Below are positions 15,332 through 23,316 of a stretch of DNA of 35,128 bases, one piece after another. The position numbers were made by a program, and so were the translations under genes. Within the stretch, counting starts at the first letter, position 1, and each line of letters begins with the position of its first letter. Origin of the DNA: Halanaerobiales bacterium. Lineage in GTDB: Bacteria; Bacillota_F; Halanaerobiia; Halanaerobiales; DTU029. The stretch covers positions 1-35,128 of the forward strand of contig JADQBV010000379.1 of the NCBI GenBank assembly GCA_016278415.1, given 5' to 3'. A model generated the notes under the pieces. It ran no database searches. It was not told where the DNA came from and saw nothing but the letters and a program-made list of their open reading frames with translations.

Positions 15332-16819
15332 ATGAAAACTGATATATTAATTGTCGGAGGTGGTGTGATAGGCTCAGCTATAGCTAGAGAACTTGCAAGA
15401 TATGATCTTGATATAGTTTTACTTGAAAAAGATGATGATGTAGCCATGGGTACCAGTAAAGCTAATTCAGGAATTATTCATGCTGGTTATAATGCTGATT
15501 CTAATACACTGAAAGGTAAGTTGAATGTTAAAGCAAACCCTTTATTTGATAAATTGTGTAGTGATCTTAATGTTCCATTTGATAGGATTGGGTCACTGGT
15601 CATAGGGTTTACTGATGATGACTTAAGAACATTAAAAAGGGAAAAAGAAAATGGTGAAAAGATGGGTGTAACCGGGATGGAGATTATTTCTGGTGAGAAT
15701 CTCTATGATCTTGAACCTAACTTAAACAAAGATGCTAAATTTGCTCTTTACGCACCAACAGCTGGAATTATTTCAAGCTATGAGTTTACAATTGCCCTTG
15801 CAGATAATGCTGTAATGAATGGGGTAAAAATATTATTGAATACTGAAGTTCTGGATGTTCTAACGGAAAAAAGTCAAGTACTAGGGGTAAAGACAAATAA
15901 AGGTATTATTAATACTAAGATTGTCATAAATGCTGCCGGCTTATTTTCTGATGCTATTGCTAGGATGGCTGGTGATGATAGTATTAAAATTAAATCTCGT
16001 AAAGGGGAATATAATTTACTGGATAAAAACTGGGGCAATTATGTCAAACATGTACTATTCCCAATTCCTAATCAAAAATCAAAAGGTATACTTTTGACAC
16101 CTACCGTTCATGGGAATTTGATGCTAGGACCAAATTCAAATATTGTGGAAGATAAGTGTGATTTAGCAGTAAGTGGTGAGGGTTTAAGTGAAATATATCA
16201 AGGTGCTAGTAAGTTAGTTCCAGGGATTAGTAGAAGAGATGTAATTGCTAACTTTGCTGGTCTAAGGGCAATAGCAGAAGACGGTGATTTTATTATAGAG
16301 AATTCAGAGTTAGTAAAAGGTCTTATAAATGTTGCTGGAATACAATCCCCAGGTCTTACATCAGCTCCGGCCATTGCTGAGGTAGTAATTGATTTAGTAA
16401 AAGATTTTACATTAAAAAGTAATTTAATAGAAATAAACAAGAAAGATAATTATAAAGAAACATTAAAAGAAAGGCCGATTTTTACTGAGGAGAGTATAGT
16501 TGAATGGAATGAACTAATTAAAAAAGACTCTAGATATGGTGAAGTTATATGTCGATGTGAGAAAGTTACTAAGGGTGAAATTATAGATGCTATCCATCGA
16601 CCTGTTCCAGCTAGAAGTCTTGATGCTGTTAAAAGAAGAACAAGAGCAGGTGCTGGTCGTTGTCAAGGGGGATTTTGTGGTCCTAGGGTTTTAGAGATAC
16701 TTGCTAAAGAATTTGGTCTAGATCCAATTAAGATAAGTAAAAAGGGAGAGGGCTCCGAAATATTATTAGTAAAATCTAAAGAGTTTTTACTTAAGGTTGG
16801 TGATGAATATGAGGCTTAA
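15332..16819 (+). CDS. glpA: FAD-dependent glycerol-3-phosphate dehydrogenase, GlpA-like
   Basis: Likely oxidises glycerol-3-phosphate to dihydroxyacetone phosphate, passing electrons to its partner proteins. The 495 residues begin with a FAD Rossmann motif (ILIVGGGVIGSAIARELARY) in a DAO-type oxidoreductase domain and end with a BFD-like [2Fe-2S] domain with cysteines at 407, 409, 444 and 449 (CRC ... CQGGFC). The start is ATG 15332, 4 bases after GGAGGGG; an upstream ATG at 15290 adds 14 unlikely residues and has no ribosome site. The following gene overlaps it by 17 bases. The gene set GlpA-like/GlpB-like/DUF1667 is common in anaerobic Firmicutes. Exact substrate is inferred from family and neighbours. 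Confidence 0.88.
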   Translation: MKTDILIVGGGVIGSAIARELARYDLDIVLLEKDDDVAMGTSKANSGIIHAGYNADSNTLKGKLNVKANPLFDKLCSDLNVPFDRIGSLVIGFTDDDLRTLKREKENGEKMGVTGMEIISGENLYDLEPNLNKDAKFALYAPTAGIISSYEFTIALADNAVMNGVKILLNTEVLDVLTEKSQVLGVKTNKGIINTKIVINAAGLFSDAIARMAGDDSIKIKSRKGEYNLLDKNWGNYVKHVLFPIPNQKSKGILLTPTVHGNLMLGPNSNIVEDKCDLAVSGEGLSEIYQGASKLVPGISRRDVIANFAGLRAIAEDGDFIIENSELVKGLINVAGIQSPGLTSAPAIAEVVIDLVKDFTLKSNLIEINKKDNYKETLKERPIFTEESIVEWNELIKKDSRYGEVICRCEKVTKGEIIDAIHRPVPARSLDAVKRRTRAGAGRCQGGFCGPRVLEILAKEFGLDPIKISKKGEGSEILLVKSKEFLLKVGDEYEA

Positions 16820-18092
16820 GTATGATCTAGTAGTCATAGGGGGAGGGCCTGCTGGTTTGGCGGCAGCAATCGAGGCTAATAAAAATGGGATTGAAAAAAT
16901 ACTTATCTTAGAAAGAGATAAATACTTAGGTGGTATTCTTCAACAATGTATTCATAATGGATTTGGATTGGATTATTTCAAGGAAGAATTAACAGGCCCA
17001 GAATATGCCCATAGGTTTATAAAACAATTATCTGATCTAAGTATCGATGTTAAAATAGAAACAATGGTAGTTAGTATAAATCAAAACAAAGAAATAATTG
17101 CTGTTAATAGTACTGATGGAGTTATGCGCATCAAAACTAAAGCAATAATTCTAGCAATGGGTTGTCGTGAAAGAACTAGAGAGGCCATTAGAATACCTGG
17201 GGAAAGACCATCAGGAGTGTTAACTGCAGGTACTGCTCAGCGTTATGTTAATATAGAGGGTTATATGCCAGGAAAAGAAGTAGTTATTTTAGGATCTGGG
17301 GATATAGGTTTAATTATGGCAAGGAGAATGACATTGGAAGGTGCTAATGTAAAAGCAGTTCTGGAAATAATGCCTTATTCTACAGGGTTAATTAGGAATA
17401 AAGTACAATGTCTCGATGATTTTGATATTCCATTATTATTAAATCATACCATTACAAAAATTAATGGTAAAAAAAGAGTAGAAAGTATTGTTATTTCCAA
17501 AGTAGATAATAATATGGAAGCGATTCCTGGAACAGAAAAGGAAATCTCATGTGATACAGTCTTGTTTTCTGTAGGTTTAATTCCCGAAAATGAGCTAACA
17601 AAGGAAATATACATTAATTTAGATAAGGTTACAGGGGGACCGATTGTTAATGAGATTCGAGAGACTGAAGTAGAAGGTGTATTTGCCTGTGGTAATGTAC
17701 TACAAGTTCATGATTTAGTTGATTATGTTACTGAAGAAAGCGAAATTGCAGGAAGATATGCAGCAAAATATCTTCAGAGTGGATTAGAAAAAAGAAATAA
17801 AGTTATAGAAATTATTCCTGATGAAAACATAAGCTATGTTGTGCCACAAAAAATATCCTACTTTGATCAAGAGAGAAAGTTGCTTAAATTATTTATGAGG
17901 GTTAAAAAGCCAGAAGAAAATGTACGAGTGAAAATTATTGATGAACAAGGTAATATAATAGCATCTTATAAACGGCCTCTAGTTAGTCCTGGCGAAATGC
18001 TTACAGTTAGCTTACCAGAAAAACTACTAAATGAAGATCTAAATAAACTAAGAATTTTAACAGAAAAAGAAGGAGGTAATGGGTTTGTCTAG
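16803..18092 (+). CDS. NAD(P)/FAD-dependent oxidoreductase, GlpB-like partner
   Basis: A 429-residue flavoprotein with an N-terminal FAD motif VVIGGGPAGLAAAIEANKNG (about 10-29), a central second dinucleotide fold (VVILGSGDIGLIMARRM) and a C-terminal FAD-closing motif, VFACGNVLQVHDLVDYV. Conserved cysteines occur in LQQCIHNG and MGCRERTRE. It belongs to the pyridine-nucleotide-disulfide-like family encoded next to GlpA-like dehydrogenases and probably transfers electrons between the GlpA flavin/iron-sulfur centre and NAD(P) or another carrier. It overlaps glpA; possible starts are TTG 16797, GTG 16800, ATG 16803 and ATG 16809. I chose 16803, six bases after AAGG. It ends overlapping the next gene. 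Confidence 0.85.
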   Translation: MNMRLKYDLVVIGGGPAGLAAAIEANKNGIEKILILERDKYLGGILQQCIHNGFGLDYFKEELTGPEYAHRFIKQLSDLSIDVKIETMVVSINQNKEIIAVNSTDGVMRIKTKAIILAMGCRERTREAIRIPGERPSGVLTAGTAQRYVNIEGYMPGKEVVILGSGDIGLIMARRMTLEGANVKAVLEIMPYSTGLIRNKVQCLDDFDIPLLLNHTITKINGKKRVESIVISKVDNNMEAIPGTEKEISCDTVLFSVGLIPENELTKEIYINLDKVTGGPIVNEIRETEVEGVFACGNVLQVHDLVDYVTEESEIAGRYAAKYLQSGLEKRNKVIEIIPDENISYVVPQKISYFDQERKLLKLFMRVKKPEENVRVKIIDEQGNIIASYKRPLVSPGEMLTVSLPEKLLNEDLNKLRILTEKEGGNGFV

Positions 18093-18450
18093 AAAGAATA
18101 TTATATGTATTGGATGTCCTAAAGGGTGCCGTATAACAGTTGATTATAATCAAGAAATTACTAATATTTCAGGATACGAATGTCAAAAAGGGAAAGAGTA
18201 TGCTAAGAAAGAGTTTAAAAACCCTACACGTATCCTACCTACTACCGTTAAAGTGATAAATGGTGAACTACCATTGGTTTCTGTTAAAACGGAAAAAGGA
18301 ATACCTAAAGATTTACTTCTTCCAACAATGGTGGAAATAGCTAAGATTGAAGTAGAAGCCCCTATTAGGATTGGTCAAGTAATAAAAAGTAATATAATGA
18401 ATACTAAAGTAGATTTAATTGCGACTAGAAATATTAAAAGATTAAAGTAG
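18085..18450 (+). CDS. DUF1667 cysteine-motif protein of the glp operon
   Basis: A small protein (121 residues from TTG 18085) with a CxxCxxxC motif, CIGCPKGC, plus a fourth cysteine 18 residues later in YECQKGKEYA, suggesting a metal or iron-sulfur site. This matches the DUF1667 family, which typically sits directly after GlpA/GlpB-like flavoproteins and is thought to be a small electron-transfer or assembly partner; its biochemical role is not established. AAGGAGG (18070-18076) is 8 bases from TTG 18085 but only 2 from ATG 18079, so the TTG is the better start; the ATG version adds two residues. Confidence 0.82.
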   Translation: MSRKNIICIGCPKGCRITVDYNQEITNISGYECQKGKEYAKKEFKNPTRILPTTVKVINGELPLVSVKTEKGIPKDLLLPTMVEIAKIEVEAPIRIGQVIKSNIMNTKVDLIATRNIKRLK

Positions 18451-18493
18451 AATAACTAAAAAACATTATTAATTGAAGACAGTGAGATAAGAT

Positions 18494-18580
18494 GTTGGTA
18501 ACACGTTTCTGGCAATCAGTCGTAACTGGAGAGACCTTAAAATATCTAAGCATATTACCAACGGAAATGGAGAAGATATT
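18494..18580 (+). repeat. internally deleted copy of the repeat element (copy d)
   Basis: From about 18505 to 18575 it follows the right-hand 90 bases of the large element (sharing CAATCAGT, GTAACTGGAGA and AAATATCTAAGCAT), but lacks about 24 bases in the middle. The right end ACCAACGGAAATGGAGAAG (18557-18575) is identical over 19 bases to 11068-11086. The left edge keeps only GTTGGT of the left terminal repeat. It fills the gap between the DUF1667 gene and glpP, ending about 30 bases before the glpP ATG. Confidence 0.72.
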
Positions 18581-18607
18581 CTTAATAATAAGAAAAGGTG
18601 ATATCAA

Positions 18608-19174
18608 ATGAACCATCTAAAAACTTACTTTAAAAAGCATCCTGTTATTGCAGGTCTCAGGAATAAACAGGATTTAAAAGAAGCAGTAAAAAGTGATTGT
18701 GTCGCACTTTTTGTTTTATTTGGTGATATCTTTGTTTTAGCTGAAATTATGGATAGTGCAAGAGAAAATGATAAATTACTTTTTTTACATATTGATTTAA
18801 TAGATGGAATAGGTAGAGATAAAAAAGGTATTCGATATCTTGCAGTAAATAATCTTTGTGATGGTATCGTTACTACTAAAAGTAATCTTATTCGAGCTGC
18901 TAAAATAGAGGGCTTGATGGCAATTCAGCGTTTGTTTCTTTTGGATTCTGCGGCTTTAAAAACTGGTGAGCATCTTTTAGAAAGAAATCAACCTGATGCT
19001 GTTGAAATCTTGCCTGGGATTGCTGCCCCATATTTTATTGAACATATTAATAATAAAATTAGCTGTCCTATAATAGCTGGTGGATTAATTACTAAAAGAG
19101 AAGAGATAGAAAAATTACTTAAAAAAAGAGTTTTTGCCGTTTCAACAAGTAATCAAGAGTTATGGGGATGGTAA
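18608..19174 (+). CDS. glpP: glycerol-3-phosphate-responsive antiterminator
   Basis: A 188-residue homologue of Bacillus GlpP, which binds glycerol-3-phosphate and glp leader mRNA to allow read-through or stabilise the message. It resembles a small TIM-barrel protein: HPVIAGLRN near the N-terminus, LLFLHIDLIDGIGRDKKGIRYL, then DGIVTTKSNLIRAAK, AIQRLFLLDSAAL, VEILPGIAAPYFI and PIIAGGLI. It lies at the end of the glp cluster, 157 bases after the DUF1667 gene, with a repeat copy between. AAAGGTGAT precedes the ATG. The probable RNA target in this window is the hairpin leader at 15206-15280; none is evident before glpK. Confidence 0.9.
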   Translation: MNHLKTYFKKHPVIAGLRNKQDLKEAVKSDCVALFVLFGDIFVLAEIMDSARENDKLLFLHIDLIDGIGRDKKGIRYLAVNNLCDGIVTTKSNLIRAAKIEGLMAIQRLFLLDSAALKTGEHLLERNQPDAVEILPGIAAPYFIEHINNKISCPIIAGGLITKREEIEKLLKKRVFAVSTSNQELWGW

Positions 19175-19285
19175 GTTAACAAATCTTGAAATTTATGCAG
19201 GTATTTTTATATTAATAAAGAATTATATTTATTGGTTATAATATTTACATAGTAATATTTACTTAGTCATGAGGAGGAATAAAAA

Positions 19286-20683
19286 ATGGATTATTTTAAA
19301 AGAATTAAGGTAAAAGATATACTAAACAAAAATGTAGCAAAAGAAGATTATGAAAATGTAGTTGTATTAGGTTGGGTTAGAACAAAAAGGGTTTCAAAGA
19401 ATATAGCATTTTTAGAAATTAATGATGGTAGTAGTCTTAATAATTTACAGGTGGTTATCCTTGAACCTGGAAAATTTCCATTAGATGATATAAATACTGG
19501 TGCTAGTTTAAAAATAACTGGATATCTGGAAGAATCACAGGGTAATGAACAGAGCATAGAGATGAAAGCAGATGAAATAATCGTTGTTGGAGATGCACCT
19601 ACAGATTATATTTTACAAAAAAAACGTCATAGTTTTGAATTTTTAAGAGAGATTGCTCATTTAAGGGCAAGGACAAATACTTTTGGAGTAGTAAACCGTT
19701 TCCGTAGTAAAATGGCCCATGGTATTCATGAATATTTTCAAAATAAAGGTTTTAATTATATTCATACACCACTAATTACTACAGGTGATGCAGAGGGTGC
19801 TGGTGAGTTGTTTCAGGTAACTACACTAGATTTACATAATCTTCCGATGACTGATAAAGGAAGGATTGATTTTAAAAAAGACTTTTTTACAGAAGAAGCA
19901 GGTTTGGCTGTGAGTGGACAACTTGAAGCAGAAATATTAGCAACTGCAATAGGTGATGTATATACATTTGGACCAACCTTTAGAGCGGAAAACTCTAATA
20001 CTTCACGACATGCATCGGAGTTCTGGATGATTGAGCCTGAGATGGCCTTCTGTGAATTAGATGAAATGATGGATGTTATTGAGGATTTCATTAAATATCT
20101 CTTTAAATATGCTTTAGAAAATGCAGAAGAAGAAATGGACTTTTTTAATAAGTGGATAGATAAAGGTAGGATTAAAATCCTTGAAGATATAATAAATGCT
20201 GAATTTGGTCGAGTAACATATACAGAAGCAATTGAAATACTGGAGGAAACAGATGAAAATTTTGAGTATCCAGTGGAATGGGGTATTGATTTACAATCAG
20301 AGCATGAACGATATTTAACAGAAAAACACTTTAAAAAGCCTATTATGGTTACTGATTATCCTAAAGGGATTAAGGCTTTTTATATGAGGGTTAATGATGA
20401 TAAAAAAACTGTTCGGGCAGTAGATTGTCTTGTGCCTCAGGTAGGTGAAATAATCGGAGGAAGCCAAAGGGAAGAAAGATATGATGTTTTATTTGATAGA
20501 ATGAAAGAGCAAGATATGAATATTGAAAAATATCAGTGGTTCCTTGATTTACGAAAATATGGTACAGTACCACATTCAGGGTTTGGACTTGGATTTGAGA
20601 GAATTCTTATGTATATTTCAGGAATGGGTAATATTAGAGACGTTATCTCTTTCCCAAGAACTCCTGGTAATGCAAAATTTTAA
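19286..20683 (+). CDS. asnS: asparaginyl-tRNA synthetase
   Basis: Charges tRNA-Asn with asparagine. A 465-residue class IIb synthetase: an N-terminal OB-fold anticodon domain (about 20-110, with VVVLGWVRTKRVSKNIAFLE), motif 2 FRAENSNTSRHASEF, then EPEMAF, and motif 3 GFGLGFERILMYISG. The RAENSNTSRH sequence and the C-terminus VISFPRTPGNAKF are typical of AsnRS rather than AspRS. AGGAGGAATAAAAA precedes the ATG. It stands alone, with an AT-rich 111-base leader lacking T-box features. A 12-bp hairpin follows. Confidence 0.96.
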   Translation: MDYFKRIKVKDILNKNVAKEDYENVVVLGWVRTKRVSKNIAFLEINDGSSLNNLQVVILEPGKFPLDDINTGASLKITGYLEESQGNEQSIEMKADEIIVVGDAPTDYILQKKRHSFEFLREIAHLRARTNTFGVVNRFRSKMAHGIHEYFQNKGFNYIHTPLITTGDAEGAGELFQVTTLDLHNLPMTDKGRIDFKKDFFTEEAGLAVSGQLEAEILATAIGDVYTFGPTFRAENSNTSRHASEFWMIEPEMAFCELDEMMDVIEDFIKYLFKYALENAEEEMDFFNKWIDKGRIKILEDIINAEFGRVTYTEAIEILEETDENFEYPVEWGIDLQSEHERYLTEKHFKKPIMVTDYPKGIKAFYMRVNDDKKTVRAVDCLVPQVGEIIGGSQREERYDVLFDRMKEQDMNIEKYQWFLDLRKYGTVPHSGFGLGFERILMYISGMGNIRDVISFPRTPGNAKF

Positions 20684-20704
20684 TGGATTATATTGATAAT
20701 CTAG

Positions 20705-20737
20705 GATTCAGATGGAGATACAAATTCCATCTGAATC
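20705..20737. terminator. perfect 12-bp hairpin after asnS
   Basis: GATTCAGATGGA (20705-20716) and TCCATCTGAATC (20726-20737) are perfectly complementary across a 9-base loop, 22 bases after the asnS stop and 34 before the next gene. The downstream sequence AAATATTCTTTATA is only moderately T-rich, so it is either an atypical terminator or a processing/stability hairpin between asnS and the FAD oxidoreductase gene. Confidence 0.55.
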
Positions 20738-20770
20738 AAATATTCTTTATATGTATATAGGGGGTATCTT

Positions 20771-22810
20771 ATGAAGTGGTATATTAAAAAAAGTAGAATA
20801 ATCATTTTAGTTTTATTAGTCGTTTTCGCACTTATTATATCAAATAATATTACAGCTGATCAAAAAAATAATAATAATGATATTAATGCTGAAAGTTTAA
20901 TTATCGATAAAAACGGTCAAACATTAGATGAAGATATCTATCCTTTAATTGTCTATGGAGGGGAACCAGAAGGAGTCTCGGCAGCAATTAGTGCTGCAAG
21001 AAATGGTGTAAAAACTTTGTTGATATTACATCGAGATAAACCTGGTGGATTGATGACATATGGTGGTCTTAATTTTCTTGATATAAATAATGCACCTGAT
21101 GGAAAGAATCTTAATAAAGGTCTTTTTGCTGAATGGCATAAAAATGTTGGTGGTAATATTAGTTTCTCCATAGAAAAAGCGACTGAAGTCTTTGGAAATA
21201 TGCTTGCTGCAGAAAAAAATATAATAATTATTAGAAATGCAAATTTAATAACAGCGAAAAAAAAAGATAGTTTTATAAAGTCAATTATCATTGAAACCAA
21301 TGAGGGAAAGAAAGAAATTCAAGCTGAATATTTTATAGACGCAAGTCAAGATGCCGATTTTTCTGTCAGTGCAGGTGCTCCCTATTTTAAGGGTGGGGCT
21401 GATGTTGGTCTTCCAGATAGGCATATGGCAGTAACTATAGTACTACATATTGATAATATTGATTGGAGTAAATTAGCGATAGATGCTAGATCGAATAAAT
21501 TTGGCCCTTCTCATATTAATAATGATAATGCCTGGGGTTTTGTTAAGATTGGTCAATTGTACAAACCGGCCAATAAAAATACAAAATTACGGGGTTTAAA
21601 TATTGTAATAGAGGAAAAGGGCGAAAAAAGTGAAGTTTATATAAATGCTTTGTTGGTATTTGATGTTAACCCTATTGATAAAGATTCACTAAAAGAGGCC
21701 TATCAACGTGGAAAAGATGAGGCTGTCCATGTAGTTAGTTTTTTAAAAGAAAATCTGGGTGGATTTCAAGAAGCTAAACTACTTCCTTTTCCTGAAGAAC
21801 TTTATATACGGGAAAGCCGTCATATTTTATCACGTTATCAGTTGAAAGTTGAGGATCTATTTAATAATAGGGTATTTGAGGATACAATAGCTTTAGCTTC
21901 TTACCCTTTGGATTATCAGGCTTCTAACCCACAATACAATGGTTTTGTGCTTTTTAATCCAGATATTTATGGTATTCCTATTCGTTCATTATTACCTTTA
22001 GGCATTGACAATTTATTTGTTGTTGGTAGGAGTAGTGGATATAGTTCTTTAGCTGCAGCTAGTGCTCGTGTAATACCTACTGGAATGGCTACTGCTGAAG
22101 CAGCCGGACTTATTACTGCTTATGCAATAAAAAATAATCTAGAACTAGATAAATTTATAAGTAACCCAGATTTGATACTTGATATTCAAAAAAAATTAGG
22201 AATTAATGAAACTATAAAAAGATATAATAATTATATTGGAAAAAATTTAGTCTTTGAAGTTAATCAATCTAGTTTACTTGATAATGATAGTAATGTCTTT
22301 AATAGGATATTAACATTTACAAATAGTAAGGTAAATAGGACTGAAGATAATTTTCCACTTTATACTGTTAGAGATATTAAAGAACATCTTGAATATTTAT
22401 TGTCCTGGGGTCTTTTAGTAGGTGGTTACCAAAACGATTTTTTACTTAATAAGGAGATGAGTGAAAGGGAGTTTGCTCATATAATAGTAAAGGGTCTTAA
22501 ACAACAGAAAGCAGAAATATTATATGAATGGGTACCAGGTGGTTTGGAGACAATGAGTAACAATCAGCCTTTAACTCGGAATCAAGCCGCTATGTTATTA
22601 ATGGTTGCTATTAGTAAAAGGGTTGCTGATTTAAATGAGGATGAATATTTCCAAACAGCAATTGAATATGACTTAATTCCTGAAATTATAAAATTCAATA
22701 TAAAAGAAAATCGTTTATTAAGCAGAGCAGAGGCATATATCTTGATATCATCATTTTTACAAAAATATCCTATAAATGAAAGTCTAAAATTTTATAGGGG
22801 TGAATGGTGA
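20771..22810 (+). CDS. exported FAD-dependent oxidoreductase with C-terminal SLH-like repeats
   Basis: A 679-residue protein. Residues 1-29 are a signal peptide or membrane anchor (KKSR, then a hydrophobic run). A FAD_oxidored-type domain starts at about 58 with YPLIVYGGEPEGVSAAISAA and includes PGGLMTYGGLNFLD, EYFIDASQDADF and late LFVVGRSSGYSSLAAASARV. From about 530 the sequence changes to S-layer-homology-like repeats: LLSWGLLVGGYQNDFLLNKE followed by SEREFAHIIV, then LTRNQAAMLLMVAIS, then LLSRAEAYILISSFL. This predicts a redox enzyme held on the outer face of the cell by binding cell-wall polymer. The substrate is unknown. GGGGGTAT precedes the ATG. It is followed by ogt with a 1-base overlap. 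Confidence 0.8.
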   Translation: MKWYIKKSRIIILVLLVVFALIISNNITADQKNNNNDINAESLIIDKNGQTLDEDIYPLIVYGGEPEGVSAAISAARNGVKTLLILHRDKPGGLMTYGGLNFLDINNAPDGKNLNKGLFAEWHKNVGGNISFSIEKATEVFGNMLAAEKNIIIIRNANLITAKKKDSFIKSIIIETNEGKKEIQAEYFIDASQDADFSVSAGAPYFKGGADVGLPDRHMAVTIVLHIDNIDWSKLAIDARSNKFGPSHINNDNAWGFVKIGQLYKPANKNTKLRGLNIVIEEKGEKSEVYINALLVFDVNPIDKDSLKEAYQRGKDEAVHVVSFLKENLGGFQEAKLLPFPEELYIRESRHILSRYQLKVEDLFNNRVFEDTIALASYPLDYQASNPQYNGFVLFNPDIYGIPIRSLLPLGIDNLFVVGRSSGYSSLAAASARVIPTGMATAEAAGLITAYAIKNNLELDKFISNPDLILDIQKKLGINETIKRYNNYIGKNLVFEVNQSSLLDNDSNVFNRILTFTNSKVNRTEDNFPLYTVRDIKEHLEYLLSWGLLVGGYQNDFLLNKEMSEREFAHIIVKGLKQQKAEILYEWVPGGLETMSNNQPLTRNQAAMLLMVAISKRVADLNEDEYFQTAIEYDLIPEIIKFNIKENRLLSRAEAYILISSFLQKYPINESLKFYRGEW

Positions 22811-23316
22811 TGGAACAGTCATATTTTAAATATCCATCTCCATTAGGTATATTAACAGTTATGTTTACTAAAAGGGGTATCCATAGGATAAGTTTTAATA
22901 ATAATGCTAAGAATAATAACATCAGCAAAGATATATATATTAGGGAATGTGATTACTCGATTTATAAATATATTTTTGGTGAATTAAATAAATATTTCAC
23001 TGGAAAATTGGAAAAATTCGAGGTTCCGGTAGTTCTAGAAGGTACTGATTTTCAAAAAAGTGTCTGGTATGAATTAATGAAAATTCCATACGGCCAATCA
23101 TCAACTTATGGAGAGATTGCTAGAGCTATTGGATCTCCTAACGCTGCTAGAGCAGTTGGGAATGCCAATAATAAAAATAAACTGCCAATAATTATTCCCT
23201 GTCATCGTGTTATTGGAGCATCAGGAAATTTGACTGGTTATGCAGGTGGTTTAGATAGAAAAAAATGGCTAATTTATCATGAAGAAAAATATAGGAAGGG
23301 TGTTGTTTATGGCTAA
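22810..23316 (+). CDS. ogt: methylated-DNA--protein-cysteine methyltransferase
   Basis: Repairs O6-methylguanine by irreversible transfer of the alkyl group to its own cysteine. The 168 residues contain the helix-turn-helix region (YGQSSTYGEIARAIGSPNAARAVG) and the active-site PCHRVI with C131. Length is that of single-domain Ogt. The start is ATG 22810, sharing one base with the previous stop (TGATG), 8 bases after TAGGGGTG; an in-frame ATG at 22804 is too close to that site. It overlaps pepF by 8 bases, suggesting coupled translation, though the three genes have no evident shared function. Confidence 0.94.
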   Translation: MEQSYFKYPSPLGILTVMFTKRGIHRISFNNNAKNNNISKDIYIRECDYSIYKYIFGELNKYFTGKLEKFEVPVVLEGTDFQKSVWYELMKIPYGQSSTYGEIARAIGSPNAARAVGNANNKNKLPIIIPCHRVIGASGNLTGYAGGLDRKKWLIYHEEKYRKGVVYG

